Below the pieces are notes generated by a model. The model saw only the letters and a list, made by a program, of their open reading frames with translations, made no database searches and had not been told where the DNA came from. From Patella vulgata (taxonomy: Eukaryota > Mollusca > Gastropoda > Patellidae): 64,000 nucleotides of DNA. The translations under genes were made by a program, and so were the position numbers. Where the stretch lies: the NCBI RefSeq assembly GCF_932274485.2, contig NC_065879.2, positions 66,919,459 through 66,983,458 on the forward strand, written 5' to 3'. The stretch's first letter is position 1. Each line of letters begins with the position of its first letter. Below, in pieces: positions 1 through 23,345 of the stretch.

Positions 1-20
1 GTACCGTACCTGTTTTTAAG

Positions 21-11328
<11,308 letters not shown>

Positions 11329-11765
11329 AATAGCCAACATCCAATTGTGGAAAATAATTTTCAAGATTTCTGAGCATTGAACAAGAAGACAACAAATTTT
11401 ATGGATTTTCTTAGGGTTTGAGATGCTGTTGAGAACTGCCCAACAAAACAAAGACAGAACTAATTTGTACAAGAAAACTGTACAACTAAATATTCCCACT
11501 TTATTACAAGGAGAAATTGATTTATGTTCAATTGTACATAAGGAAATAGAGACTTTTTACATTTACATTTCTTAAAATAGTAATTTCAAAGTGCTAAAGT
11601 TATGTTTAATGAAGTATGAATATATTGTTAATGTGTGTCCGGCTCGTGGAACAGTTGTTGCAGTTTATCTTGAGTTCAATGACAGGAATCGTTGTGCATT
11701 ATTGGAGAATTTAACTTAAGTCAGGAAATTAGCCACATATTTCCAAAAACAATGCCTTTAAACAG

Positions 11766-12030
11766 ATAGCTATGCAAAGCGTGGAAATACGCCCACAACA
11801 GCTATGTCTCAAAAGCAGCTTATCTGAATAGACAATTAAATTTTGACCAAATTGGATGAGGGTTCTGTATACAAATAGCATGGAAATATGCCCCACACTG
11901 AAGCTGTCTCGACAGCAGTTTATCTGAAAGGACCAAATTTGATGAGTTTTCTGTATATAAAGATAGTGTCGCAAAGCATGGAAATAAACTCACAAACCTG
12001 CTAAAGTTGTATTTCTGAATAGCAGCTTGG
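11766..12030 (+). repeat. Three imperfect tandem repeats in the MCM3 3'UTR
   Basis: Units start near 11766, 11875 and 11964, about 108, 88 and 67 bp long. Shared pieces are GCAAAGCGTGGAAATA or CATGGAAATA, CAGCTTATCTGAA or CAGTTTATCTGAA, and TTTGATGAGTTTTCTGTATA or a close variant. This is a degenerate tandem array. Confidence 0.75.
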
Positions 12031-12073
12031 AACACCGCCTTTGATTAATTGAATGGCTGATGTTATAGGCCGG

Positions 12074-12157
12074 GTCAGATCTTCATGTTGCGGAGGCCAT
12101 CAACAGTACATGTATAAAAAGCGAAATTAAATGTAGATCTGTATTTTAATCAGATTG
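12074..12157 (+). mobile_element. MITE-B 3' fragment
   Basis: Matches the right end of the complete copy at 60064-60421: GTCAGATCTTCATGTTG, GGCCATCAACAGTA, then TAGATCTGTATTTTAATCAG and ATTG. The left half is absent. Confidence 0.85.
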
Positions 12158-12586
12158 AATAGGAAATAACAAAAAAAAGATAAAATGGGGTTGTATCAGT
12201 ATTTAGAACAATTATACATGTAACTAATGTCCTCTATCTTTTTTATACCCCCAAATTTCCTGTCATGTCAATAAAAGCTATATTTCATAGCTGCTGTGTT
12301 AGGGTATATCCATAATTTGTGCGGCTGTTTTCATCTGAATTTGATGAAAATCTTGCAAATTGGTGTACATACAGACATACTGTAGATGGAATGAAACTTT
12401 TAGTTTTATTATAAATTATGTTACGTAAAGATTTACGTATATCAGAACAATAATAGAACCTGTCCATTGTAGATTTTGTTACCTTAATGCATGTTGATAT
12501 CAGAATAATAGAAACTGTCTATTGTTTTCTTGCACTATACCTGACCTGAATGATGTATAAAGTCTAGACATTTATATTCATATGTA

Positions 12587-12592
12587 AATAAA
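12587..12592 (+). terminator. MCM3 polyadenylation signal AATAAA (preferred)
   Basis: Canonical hexamer with a GT-rich downstream element near 12626-12640. The alternative hexamer is at 12270-12275. Confidence 0.6.
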
Positions 12593-12612
12593 TCAGTAAA
12601 CTGTACCATAAT

Positions 12613-15600
12613 TTATATTTTACTTATTGATGGTGGGTGGAGGTCAGTGGCTATCCAGGTGGTAAAAGTCCAGGCCACCTGCAATTAGATATATAAAAAT
12701 TAATTTATAGGGGCATTATTCATGAGCTAAATATTATATAAATTATTGATCAGATTAGACATTTATTAACTTGGTAATCTGTTGTGTATATTTTCATGAT
12801 AGATTATCGTGAATGCAGCATAAATTAGTAATTACAGACACACAGATGGCATTAGTGTTTGGACTTTCACAAAATATCAACACTGGGGTATTGTCTAAGT
12901 TTTTGTTGTGCCCCAATGGGAACCACAGTAAAATCCCGCTATTGTAGACCTTGATCACCTTGAAAATCTTGTGGACGCTCTAGAGGCTAAAGTTAATATC
13001 AGATTGCTTTATATTTATATTTAAGGTCATGGGACGAAGAGGCCTATCGATTTTCAACGATTTTGTTATGGCCCTTGATATTAAGAGCGTGCCCACGAGA
13101 ACACCATGCAGAAGGTTTATAAGTTGGGATACTCCCAAAACACATAAATGTGTAATTCAATTTCTGACTGAGAATATTGAAAAAACATTTTTCATATGGT
13201 GAAATTGCCAAAATCCGTAGTTTTTTTTTCAAATTCCAACTTTTGCAAGTCCTCACACCTAAACTATACGTAGCAAAAGACCAAACTCACAGTTTGTAGA
13301 TGACCTACTGCTGTTACTGGATATCAAAGCCTATCTAAATTCCCCATTTTTCGTCACCCGAAGTTTGACGCCCTATAGCTACTTCTTTCATGAGGTGGGT
13401 TTAAAAAAAAATATGCTCGCGTGAACAAACAACCTCCCAACATTTGACACAAAAAATAAAAATGACCGGAATCGACTTGACAAAAACTAGGTGAAGGAAA
13501 CAATAACCCATGAAATTAACCTGCAATTTCCTTATTTTGGAGATAATTAACCGTAGTAGATAAAAAAAACTAACAGTATGGTTTTTACTATCAGCCCTAA
13601 AATACATTAGTATCTGTTTTATAAAAAATGTCTTGACAAAATACTATAGAAGGCTTGTATTCGTTCATGGTCCATCTGGCGCCGACGGGAATTGACTTCC
13701 ATTGGAGTATCAACGTGCTCAATGAAATGATCTTAACAAAACATATCCATTACTCTCAAATAGATATTATTTTAAATAAAGTAATCCAAACAAAAATGAA
13801 AAGTTCACCTAAAAGTGAGTTTCGAACCATCAACCGCATGATTGCCCCCGACCCACCCCCTCACCGAGTTGCTTGTCCCAGGGCCCCAAGGTCCATGTCG
13901 CGAGCCCTGTTCAGGGGGATTGCCTAGGGCCTCTCTTATTCTAAACCCGGCCCTGAAGGTGTAGCTGACAGCGCTTGAGAACCGTAGCTACCATGCTACA
14001 CTGTTCAACGTCGCCCACTTCGACGCAAGGCTGCGTTGCCGTTAAAATTTAAGCTTCCACATTTCTGTATTGTAGAAATCAGTGGATGTGTCCCAAAATG
14101 AATAGTGGAAACATGCTCTGAAATTGAACTTTTTGTAGCCATTTTCCGTGACCTGTTGGAAAATGAAACCTTAAAGAGACAATACAACAAATATGTTAAA
14201 GGGACAGGACGACAATACAAAATATACAATAAATGCAAATATACACTTATATACAGTACTACATGGTACAAATGATGGCTATGGATATGAAGAAAACGTA
14301 TAAAAGTCAAAAATTTTATTTCTCTAATTAAATTTGCAAAAAAATGTATCACAAAAGCTTATTTTTAGCACTTTTCAATAAACTCAATATTTTAAGTATG
14401 TTGCATTCCGGTCATTTTTTTACACCTGTTGATACTATACGCTTAGCACTTCAAAATCATTCGAAGAAATTATACTTGCTACCATGAAAGAAAAAGTTAC
14501 AGTGTATCTTTTTCTGTACTACAGTGACAATGTGAATATGGTACCCTAAAACAAGTCCACAAAATATTAGTATAGACTGATTTCTTTTTTCAAATTAGTG
14601 CTGGGGTGGAAGTTGACCACCCGCTTTATCAGACAGGGTCAAAATTAGAAGGTTGCTATTGCACCATAGAATGCAATCTGTGGTTAAAAAGGGTGATAAA
14701 TACACACGTGAAAACCAAAATTTTACCCATAAAATGACTATTTCCAGTACAGTCCTTTAAAGCGACATCAGGTTGTAACCACTTCAGCATGTCACCTCTT
14801 GCCCCTAGGGGGTGTCATACCATAAGTTTGATCAAAAACTTCCGAACCCCCATCTTAGAACATTTTGTGATTTTTGTCTGGTCTTATCGCGGATACACTC
14901 TTAAATTTTATGTATCTCAAGGTTAGTATACGACAGAACTATAAGCCAAATGGGCTGTTACTCGTAATCAGATTTTAGTGTATTGTAAATGTTTTCATTA
15001 CTGTCAAAAGAAAACAAATTTTGTTGACAGCTTGGACGACTTAGCTGGCGTGGGCGGGTGTTTCGTTGCCTGGCAACCTATCTTTTAAATTATTAAGACC
15101 AAATAATAGAAGTGCTTGAAGTATATCTGGATAAACTATAATTATGTATTAGTATGAAAATATTAAATTCGTTTTCGGTTGAGCGTTTTATGTTGTGCTT
15201 TCACTTTAAAGTAGCTAGGTCTCTAACTCAATATCATCCAAAGTCTTCGACATTGAAAACACAAATTATTTGTCAATTCAAATCAACACTGATGTTGTTA
15301 TCTTACCGGGAAAAGATGGGCCTCTGATATCCAATATTTAAGACAAAATAAACATTTTACCATAATGCGTTTCGGCGCCATTTGTAATTAGAGTAAAAAC
15401 GGACACGATTGAATGTAAATCCGTATATACATTCATATGACATTATTATATGCGATGCGACACATTTGTGTCAATTTCTAGGTCCCAAATATTAGCGATT
15501 TAGCTCCTTTAACTAACTTTCAACACTATCATTATCTTACATCTGAGATGTTCATGATGGATTTCAATAACAGATTTATGATCGCTAAAAAAATGTCATT

Positions 15601-16450
15601 TTGTAATATTATTTTACTTGATACAATATTTTGGTTTATCTCATAAACTACATTTTTATACATCTGATATTCACATTTCACATTTCATTAGTTAATTTTG
15701 AATTCAAACAGTGTCATTTTATTTATATCATATGAGAGTATCTAATTCCAATAACTATTAATTTCTTCAACACACCCACAGCTTATTGTTACACGCCCAC
15801 ACAGTCGTCGCCCTAGAGTAGAAATGGTTCCACTAATGATGTCTTCCGAAACCAAACTGTACTGCACAAACATATTAATAAAACAATTCCCATTGAAATA
15901 AAGGCAATTCCTTACCGCATAATTATATGATTTGATAAAACCCAACGGCTACGCAAAATCTATGTCCATTTTAAAATGGCCACAGCACCATAATTAGAAC
16001 AGGCACTTGTTTTCACGTTATCTCGAAAATACAAAAAAACTGTTCGGTAAAGTGTTCCACTCCTTTCTGTTTGTAACATAATTACTTATTTCCTTGCATA
16101 CAGTGATGATATGTGTTGAAAATTTTGCAATTGAACCCAATTTTTACCTGCGCAAAGCCTCGAATAGTTTATCAATTGTAGCCTTAAATAAGACAATTAT
16201 CACAGCTACAAATATTGAAGCTATCGTCGCCCCTGTGCACCCGTCCGTCAATAACTTGGTCGTTAACGCGATAAAGGCTAAAGTTATTTAACGGATTTTT
16301 TTTCTTCAGATTTTATGAGGAGCATTGGGGTCATACGCGGATGAACCCTATCGTTTTTCAGCGCTCAAGACCCGTTCCTGGGTTACCCCTAACCCCACCC
16401 TTTTTCGAAAACCGTGCTACCTCGACAGATGCTACAGGTTTTAAAATATT
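12613..16450. other. Unassigned intergenic sequence
   Basis: No gene, RNA gene or complete repeat is recognised here. Open frames of up to 115 codons (for example 14005-14352 minus) are AT-rich and low in complexity, without motifs. Around 13850-13960 and 16330-16430 are GC-richer islands that look like old repeat fragments of unknown family. Confidence 0.5.
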
Positions 16451-16461
16451 TTTTTTCATGT

Positions 16462-16735
16462 TAGAGAGAGCGAGAGAGAGAGTGAGGGAGGGAGGTCATT
16501 TCGGGACTAACACACGGTTCATTTTTATATCAATGATTAGCTTGCGCGGAGGCGTCTTTAGCAGTGGGAGGAAGCCGTAGGACCAGGAGAAAACCCACGA
16601 GGTTGGGCAGGCGACCCTACTCCTTGTCACGTACAACCGGGGAATCGAAACCAGGTAATCGAAACACCACGCCAGTTGACTCAATGACAGACCTTATGAT
16701 ACAGCACGCACGTGCTAACTATTCAGACCCCCCCC
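16462..16735 (-). mobile_element. SINE-2 copy, minus strand
   Basis: Read on the minus strand: a tRNA-like head, B-box GGTTTCGATTCCC-like, then CTCGTGGGTTTTCTCCTGGT, a block around CTAAAGACGCC, GTCCCGAAATGACC, and a CT-rich tail seen here as GAGAGAG at 16463-16490. A short internal duplication (AATCGAAACCAGGTAATCGA) marks this copy. A C-run follows the head at 16728-16740. Confidence 0.85.
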
Positions 16736-17079
16736 CCCCCTTAGCCAAAGGGATTTTCAATCAATTAAATTTTCATCTTTAACTTCCATCTAATTCAAAT
16801 TGGTTACCCTATCGAACAAATTTATCGATACCAATTTCCGAAGCGATCACCACCAATCGCCAATGACCACTAGATGGGATTTGACGATTTAATCGGGTGA
16901 TCACGTGTTTTTTCAACTATGTCCATCCAGCCACACGATATGTTTACAGCTAATCGGCGCATTTAACGAACTCGAGTACTTTAAAATCGACTATACTGTC
17001 ACATGCCATCTCCACTAAATACAAATCGATTTGGCAAGTCGAAAGAAAAAAACACCTAATATCTCAACCAACCATGACA

Positions 17080-17235
17080 GCTGAAACATATTCGTTTAAT
17101 TACGTCACGATTCTACTCACACTATCTCAGTTGTCGGGACTGACAGGACTGTGACAGAACTGAATTCCGCGTCACACGATTGCAATTCCGTCAATTCAGA
17201 ACGTTCTGGACTGACAATCGAGAACTTCCCTTGTT
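17080..17235 (+). repeat. Dispersed repeat E, about 155 bp
   Basis: Shares AATTACGTCACGATTCTAC, a block around GGACTGTGACAGAACTGAAT, CTGAATTCCGCGT and CAATCGAG with 58876-59045 (plus), and with 46965-47115 in inverse orientation. No coding frame or clear terminal repeats. Probably a SINE or MITE fragment of unknown family. Confidence 0.65.
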
Positions 17236-17644
17236 AATGTAATCATTAGCCTCTCCCCCCTCCCCACCTCCGGTTGGAGCAGAATAGTGAGAGGTTAAAC
17301 CCCATTTCATTTAAAAACGACTCACATTCGCTGCGACGATTCTCTTTGCAAAACACCTGGTGCTCCTTTGACATCGGCATATCAGTGACTTTGGCAGCTT
17401 TCCCGTGAAAATTAAAATATGACACTTTGTCACTCCGTATTTCTGGGCTTTGCATTTGAATGCTAATGATTGGTGATGTCATATTTTTGCCCGTGTCTAA
17501 TTCTGTTAAGCCAGACAAACACCTGCAATAATTGGAAATACGAAGGGTGCGAAATTCTTATGTAACGTATAATTGCCGTGGTATATCGTTATTTCGACAA
17601 ATACAAGCTGAAAAGTACGAATATCTTATTCTGTTCTGCTAATG

Positions 17645-17730
17645 AATACTGGCTAATGAAGACGTACATACGCCATACAGTGTGCTATGGGGGAAATTTT
17701 GCCCGAACAGCGGCACTACAGCCTACTCAT
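17645..17730 (-). mobile_element. SINE-1 fragment, minus strand
   Basis: The reverse complement contains GTAGTGCCGCTGTTCGGGCA, CATAGCACACTGTATGGCGT and GTCTTCATTAGCC, the 3' third of SINE-1. The tail is lost. Confidence 0.8.
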
Positions 17731-19130
17731 ACTCGTGATATTTATAATAATAATCGTTCGATTTTAGAGCTAGAATCCCAATCTAGTGGTTGCTCATAGG
17801 TTCATACTTCAACAAACGTTTTATTATTGACTTTGATATCTGTCCATAGTTTAGGTACGTGATATGGTGTGGTCAGCGGATATTGCCCTTGTAGAAGTGT
17901 CGTATGTTAGATATAGTGTCATGAGATATTATTAATTATACCTTGTCGACTGGTGGAGCTGACAACTGACACTCAATGTAATTTAATTATTGAAAACCCG
18001 AGTCTCGCCATCTCTGACAAACATTAATTGTGATTCCAAAAGTTCGCGACTGAGAATAATTTAGAAAAATTACGAAGCAGAGAATATTGTGTAAATTTCT
18101 GTATATTGAAAGTACTAATGTAATAATAATTCAAGAAAGAAAACCAGAATATATATTTTTCGAGGGGAAAATATATAAATGAATTAAAATGAAAGTTGGT
18201 GGAGAAAAAAGAATCTAGAGTGAGCAATGCATGCACCTGTAAAATCTAAAATTGCTTTTAAAATAACACCAAGCTGAGGCTAAGTATTAGGCCTGAATTT
18301 GAGTACATTGTATGTTCATAATCATAAAAGTGGGATAATCAAATTCAGGGACTAAAACCGCTGCTCAATCTGTCATGTTGAAGGCCTTTGACCCAGCAAT
18401 TGAAATACAGTGAGGAGCAAGCGAGACAGCCACTGTGTAGAAAGAGACATCATAAATATTTTCGACGTATTTAATTAACAGTATTCCGATAATTTTTTTT
18501 TACCTATTTACCGTATTAAAGTTTGTCCTGCTGTCTAGGCAAGTTTAGATAATTCTGGTATTCAGTTTTATATTGACTTTCATTAAGACAACTGTTTTGG
18601 ATGTATTTATGACCACCGACACATTGTATAACACTGTACATCCAAGCCCAAGGAGGGGGTGGGGGTGGGTGCGATCGGTAGAGCCCCAGGAGTCCAATAA
18701 ATATCGATTTAATTATCTCCTTACGTCGACAAAGTCGATATTCGTGCCACGGATCCCCGATCCAATTCCCTACCCTGGCAAGGGGTAAAGTTTAAAATCA
18801 TTATGTATTGTAGTGTATTTTATGTTCTTGATGCCCTTGCACAGGTTGGGAAGGCGGGGGGGGGGGGGTAATTTGTCTTGCTCCGGGAGACAAAGATTCT
18901 CTCGGCGGCCCTGTGTATACGCCTATGATCAGCCTATAAGTATCATCATCTTATAATAGTATGGCCAACTTTATTGTATATGCCTGAATTAAGGCGTACC
19001 GAAATCAATATGTCACTCATGCCAGTGTAATTTCAGTTCAACACATATAGATGTAAATTGCATTTTCTTGCCCTTCCTCGGTCAGCTACCCTTAGTAATA
19101 GCTATATTGTATGAATAATGGATGATCGAA
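17731..19130. other. Unassigned intergenic sequence
   Basis: No gene seen. There is a G-rich patch near 18650-18670 and a G-run near 18856-18868. Confidence 0.5.
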
Positions 19131-19137
19131 ATGATCG

Positions 19138-19465
19138 GGAGCCACGGTGGCTAAGTGGGTAAGACGCTGGCTCGCTCCTGGAGGTCGCGTGTTCGATCCC
19201 TGCATTGGCGAAAAAGTTCATCTGGATTTCCGACATGGTTTTCACTTGTCAGTGGTGCAGGACGGAGGGCCTGACAAGGATAGCTGTCTAGTCATTCGGA
19301 TGAGACGAAAAACCGAGGTCCCGTGTATACTTTGGCGTGCACGTAAAAGATCTCTTTACAGTTGGAATTCGATATAAGAGTAGGCCATAGTGCCGCAGCT
19401 CGGGCAAAATTTCCCTCATAGACCAGTCGGAGCAGAACAATAGGATGTTAAACCCAATTTCATTT
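19138..19465 (+). mobile_element. SINE-1 copy
   Basis: Nearly full length: GGGAGCCACGGTGGCTAAGT head, B-box GTGTTCGATCCCTGC, body CGAGGTCCCGTGTATAC, and end GATGTTAAACCCAATTTCAT. Short TGATCG flanks both sides. Small deletions remove part of the head (after GGCTCGCT) and of the region before GTCGGAGCAGAAC. Confidence 0.9.
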
Positions 19466-19509
19466 GATCGACACTAATCATGGTGCCAAAAGAAATGACA
19501 TGGGATACT

Positions 19510-19690
19510 TTTCTGCACCGACTTGGCTAATGAGAAATTTTGCGCAGACACGGCCTACCCTTGTATCGAATTTCAACAGCCAAGAGAAGTTTTACGTGTA
19601 TGCCAACGTGTACACGGAACTTGGTTTTCGTCCCATCTGAACGATTAGACGCTGTCCTTGCCAAGCCCTCCGTCCTGCACCACTGACAAG
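19510..19690 (-). mobile_element. SINE-1 partial copy, minus strand
   Basis: The reverse complement gives TTGTCAGTGGTGCAGGACGG, CGAAAACCAAGTTCCGTGTA and TACAAGGGTAGGCCGTG. It lacks the tRNA head. It lies only about 45 bp from the preceding plus-strand copy, forming an inverted pair. Confidence 0.85.
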
Positions 19691-20145
19691 GGAAAATCCC
19701 GGGGAACAATTGATGATAATTTTTATATAAAAAAATTTTTCATATTTTTTCCCGCCAACTGGAATATTTTATCTGCCAAAAATGTGTGATACCGTACTGC
19801 ACAATATATTTTCAGTATTTACACGTCAAATCTTATCCAGGGATTGCCAATTAATTTTCTATAAATTTATGTGTTTCGTGGGTGTGTTCCCACTTAGCCG
19901 GCAGACTGTTAATCCTTTGATTGATCTCAAAACTATAGTCTGTTTAAAAGTAGTCACTCAAGAACTGTTCACTGGTGTTCAGCGTTAATGAGCTCTTAAT
20001 CCATCTTAATAAAATTTATTAGCCAACTAATTAATGACATTTTGAACACAATTCATGCCGGCGTTATGATTTCAAACATGATTTCAATTCACTATATTAA
20101 TATAAATAGATGGTCGATCTGTGTCGAAATTATATTTATTTTAAA

Positions 20146-20460
20146 ATGGCAAACGTTCAGGTTAATATTCGCTTTATCTCCAATAATCGAAGTGGCCGAT
20201 ATTTAATACACAATGGTTACAAGTTCAGTATAAAGTCAAGCAGACCAAATGCCGTCCATTGGAAATGTTCAACAAAAACTTGTCCAGCTACTGTAAACAC
20301 CAAGAATGTTGTTCTTACCACTGTTGGATCCGAACACAATCATCAACCAGATAATGTAAAGATTAAAGTTGATACGTTTTTGTCATCCATGATGGATTTG
20401 TTAAAAACTGACCACAGACCAATGCCAAGAACAAATATTTCCTATTTAGTGGGGCTGTAA
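20146..20460 (+). CDS. Small FLYWCH-type zinc-finger protein inside the TIR element
   Basis: One uninterrupted frame of 104 residues begins MANVQVN. An upstream in-frame ATG at 20110 would add 12 residues. Residues 10-68 form a FLYWCH zinc finger: F10, the YLIHNGYKFS core, W39-K-C41, C46, and H64-N-H66, giving C-x4-C-x17-H-x-H. Nothing that looks like a catalytic domain follows; the tail is about 38 residues. FLYWCH modules bind DNA and are often joined to transposases of the MULE type (family knowledge). Here the finger stands alone, so it may bind element ends, repress them, or be a relic of a larger protein. A TATA-like TATAAATAG lies at 20101-20109 and AATAAA at 20512-20517, so it could be a complete small gene. 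Expression is unproven. Confidence 0.8.
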   Translation: MANVQVNIRFISNNRSGRYLIHNGYKFSIKSSRPNAVHWKCSTKTCPATVNTKNVVLTTVGSEHNHQPDNVKIKVDTFLSSMMDLLKTDHRPMPRTNISYLVGL

Positions 20461-20511
20461 AATGATTGTTATGTTGTAAGGCATTTATTTATAAATTATA
20501 TAATGCTATTT

Positions 20512-20517
20512 AATAAA
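20512..20517 (+). terminator. AATAAA of the FLYWCH gene
   Basis: First of two AATAAA hexamers within directly repeated TATTTAATAAAAGTTAAAT segments (about 20508 and 20570), 52 bases after the FLYWCH stop. Confidence 0.5.
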
Positions 20518-20728
20518 AGTTAAATGTGTAAATTGTAATATATTTTTATATGTGTAAGCTATTTAATGTTATTTAATAAAAGTTAAATTTGTTAAAATCA
20601 ATACAGTTTTAGTCTTAAAAAAGATATGGACTATAGTTTATAACACCATTGTTTTAGGATTAACTCTGGATTAGCGGCAAAATTTGACATCAAAGCCTGC
20701 CGGCTAAGTGGGAACACCCCGTTTCGTG

Positions 20729-22420
20729 TACATGCCGTATATGAAACCACTGTAAACGGAATTCAGCTATCAAAATAATTAATTCTCTTCAAAAGGAACT
20801 GTCGGCCATTTTGATTACATTGCCACGACTCTACTCATTCTGTGTAATTAGCCAGTAGCTAACCACACCCCTTTGCTTTGGAAGGAAACTGACCCGACAA
20901 CGCGGCCTAGTGGGCGCATTCTTCATGCAGAATGTGGTAAGATCCCCATGGGTTAACCACAGAGTCCCAACCACGTTAATCCTGTGGACCAGATTGAGGA
21001 TAAAGATCTTAGCCCTACTGTCAAAATACAGATCACCACAATGTTAAAAACAAGCTTATGGTGCCTTAATTTAACGGTTAAACGGTGCCTTAATTTAACG
21101 GTTAAACGTATCGCAATAGACATATCACAGAGGCGGATAGCTCTTGGAATGGCTACAAATGCAAGGAAATGACGGATAATTTTCTTGGGCCCCCCCCCCC
21201 CCCACAGCGGCGTGCCCCGTCTCCGCGGTCAATGCCTTCATTTTGCAGCGCCCCCTCCCCTTTTCAAAATTCCTAGATCCGCCCCTGTATCATGTACCGT
21301 TACAAAGCTCAAATAATACTTTGGAAACATACATAGTTGTTTATCTGACAAAAAGATAGCGACAGAGAAATAAAATATTAGGAGATGCATTTTAAGATGG
21401 TTGAGAAATCAGCACTTACGTGTTCATTTCAACATAACTTATGTTGAAACTGAATAAAAGTTGAAAGGATTCTGCTTTCAGAACGGTTAGACATGGTTGA
21501 TTTTCAGCATCATAACCGTTTGAGCTCAAATTAATTGTTAAATGCATGGCCCATTCCTTGTTATGTTTGATGACCGAATGTTATAAATTTTCTGGTTTAA
21601 TTTTTTTAAAAAAAAGAAAAAGAAACTATGCATTAAAATAAGTATTTTGTGGGAAATTATCCAGGGGGCATGTGTACGAGTTATGGGGGGGGGGTGCAGT
21701 TTTCCGAGACACGGATCCGAAGATTGCAAAACTCTGAATTTCGATAGGGTCTATCCTCTCTTTAACTTTAAAATCTGCACCAACATTGATACTGGTTAAT
21801 AGTAGGTAGTGTAATACTGGTTAACAGATTGAGAAATACTGATTAATAGATACGGTGATACATGTACACTATGTCATAGTTGGGAGTATATTTTGTTACC
21901 TGATATCCCAACTTCAGATAAATTTAATAAAAAAAATGTTTATAAACCGTCATCCGTAGTTTGCTCTGGTTATAAGATACATGAGATATATGGGGATACT
22001 GGTTATTAGATTGTGTGATATTGGCTATGCTATTAGAAACAGTGCAGTGGTCGTTATTAGATGTACCATGATACTGGTGATAACATACAGTGAGATGGTA
22101 GTTATTAGATGCAACGTAATAGTTTAAACATAGTCTGAAATCGGTGTAAATCTATCTGATTAAAGCTATCGAGTATAATATGGTTGTCATAGCAACGTAA
22201 ATATAACGGCCATAATTAGTCATTTTACGATCGTTATGAAATTCTACCTTGGGCTGTTAGAATTAAGAATATTGTTTAAGACATCATCTCGAGATATCTA
22301 ATCTTAGCCATTTTAATCCAAGAGAAAGTCACACCAATCAGTAACCAAGTATCGCAAAAAATACGATTCCCGTAAAGTACCTAAACCTCGTTCTTTTTAG
22401 CAATATAGAATCACTTGCAA
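20729..22420. other. Unassigned intergenic sequence
   Basis: No gene seen. There is a short tandem duplication of GGTGCCTTAATTTAACGGTT at 21059-21106. Around 21780-22140 there are loose repeats of a theme like GATACTGGTTA with TAGATG. Confidence 0.5.
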
Positions 22421-22625
22421 ACAACAATATTATGAAAGATGGATCTCTAATTGGAATATCAGTCAAAATATGGTGTCAATTCTGTTCAGTATTTACAAAG
22501 ATATGTCGAATTGAAATGTCATCGACCTGGGCTATTTGCCAAAAAATATTGATAGCCCGTTTAAATTCGACTCAATCGAAGGCTGAACATTATCTGGCGT
22601 TCGTATTTTGATTTTGAATAATCAA
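22421..22625 (+). repeat. Dispersed repeat F
   Basis: Shares TTCAGTATTTACAAAGATAT, GTCGAATTGAAA and a region like ATTATCTGGCGTTCGTATTT with copies at 29245-29830 and 42950-43170. The right end reads towards TTGATTTTG. Probably a short DNA element; terminal repeats were not resolved. Confidence 0.6.
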
Positions 22626-22734
22626 TCGAGTACATATTAGCGTGGATTAAGCCGTAAGAAACTTGATATTTTAAGTCATATGTACGGAAGCTCAAGTACG
22701 AACTATTTTTTTTTTTTTCGATTTCATATTTGTA

Positions 22735-23345
22735 TTTTTAATTTTTAATTTCTATTTTTAATTTTGGATTTTGTAGAATATTTTTTTAATTTTGTAGAAT
22801 AATTTTGTAGAATAATTTTGTAGAATAATTTTGTAGAATAATTTTGCATTTTGTAGAATAATTTTGCATTTAGTAGAATAATTTTGCATTTTGTAGAATA
22901 ATTTTTAATTTACAAAATTGAAAACAAATTTACAAAATTAAAAACAAATTTACAAAATTAAAAACAAATTTACAAAATTAAAAACAAATTTACAAAATTA
23001 AAAAAAATTACAAAATTAAAAACAAATTTACAAAATTGAAAACAAATTTACAAAATTGAAAACAAATTAACAAAATTGAAAACAAATTATTAAAAATCAT
23101 TTTCCAAAATTGGAAACAAATTTACAAAATTGAAAACAAATTATTAAAAATTATTTTCCAAAATTAAAATTATTTTCCAAAATTAAAATTATTTTCCAAC
23201 ATTAAAATTATTTACAAAATTAAAATTATTTACAAAATTAAAAAATTATTTTCCAAAATTAAAAATTATTTTTCAAAATTAAAAATTATTTTTCAAAATT
23301 AGAAATTAAAATAAAAATAGGAAATGAAAAATTACAACATTAAAA
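22735..23345. repeat. AT-rich minisatellite block with three successive unit types
   Basis: 22745-22910 repeats TTTTGTAGAATAA (13-23 bp). 22910-23090 repeats AATTTACAAAATTAAAAACA (about 20 bp). 23140-23300 repeats TTTTCCAAAATTAAAATTA (about 19 bp). The second and third parts read as near-complements of the first theme, so the array may have grown from one inverted seed. Confidence 0.85.

Larger units (their letters stand above)
11329..12612 (+). other. MCM3 3'UTR and polyadenylation region
   Basis: This follows the MCM3 stop with no further coding signal. Two AATAAA hexamers occur, at 12270-12275 and 12587-12592. The second is followed about 35 bp later by a GT-rich stretch, TTGATGGTGGGTGG, the usual downstream element, so I place the main cleavage site near 12610. 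The UTR carries a tandem repeat (11766-12030) and a MITE-B fragment (12074-12157). The exact end is inference. Confidence 0.6.
19881..20720 (+). mobile_element. 840-bp TIR element carrying a FLYWCH zinc-finger gene
   Basis: The ends are 26-bp inverted repeats with two mismatches. Both contain GTTCCCACTTAGCCGGCAG, on the plus strand at about 19886-19904 and on the minus strand at about 20697-20715. The element is flanked on both sides by GTTTCGTG (19873-19880 and 20721-20728), an 8-bp target duplication. Inside is one FLYWCH open frame and two direct copies of TATTTAATAAAAGTTAAAT. No transposase is present. Target size and FLYWCH content fit a non-autonomous MULE-like or Merlin-like transposon; assignment to either is inference. 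The clean ends and open frame suggest a young insertion. Confidence 0.85.

Noticed and set aside
14005-14352. 115-codon minus-strand frame rich in Leu, Tyr and His
   Set aside because: AT-rich composition, no splice or start context and no recognisable motif.
22735-23345. Repeat-spacer pattern resembling an array
   Set aside because: Units abut directly, vary in length and are simple AT-rich sequence, so it is a minisatellite, not CRISPR, which is not expected in an animal genome.
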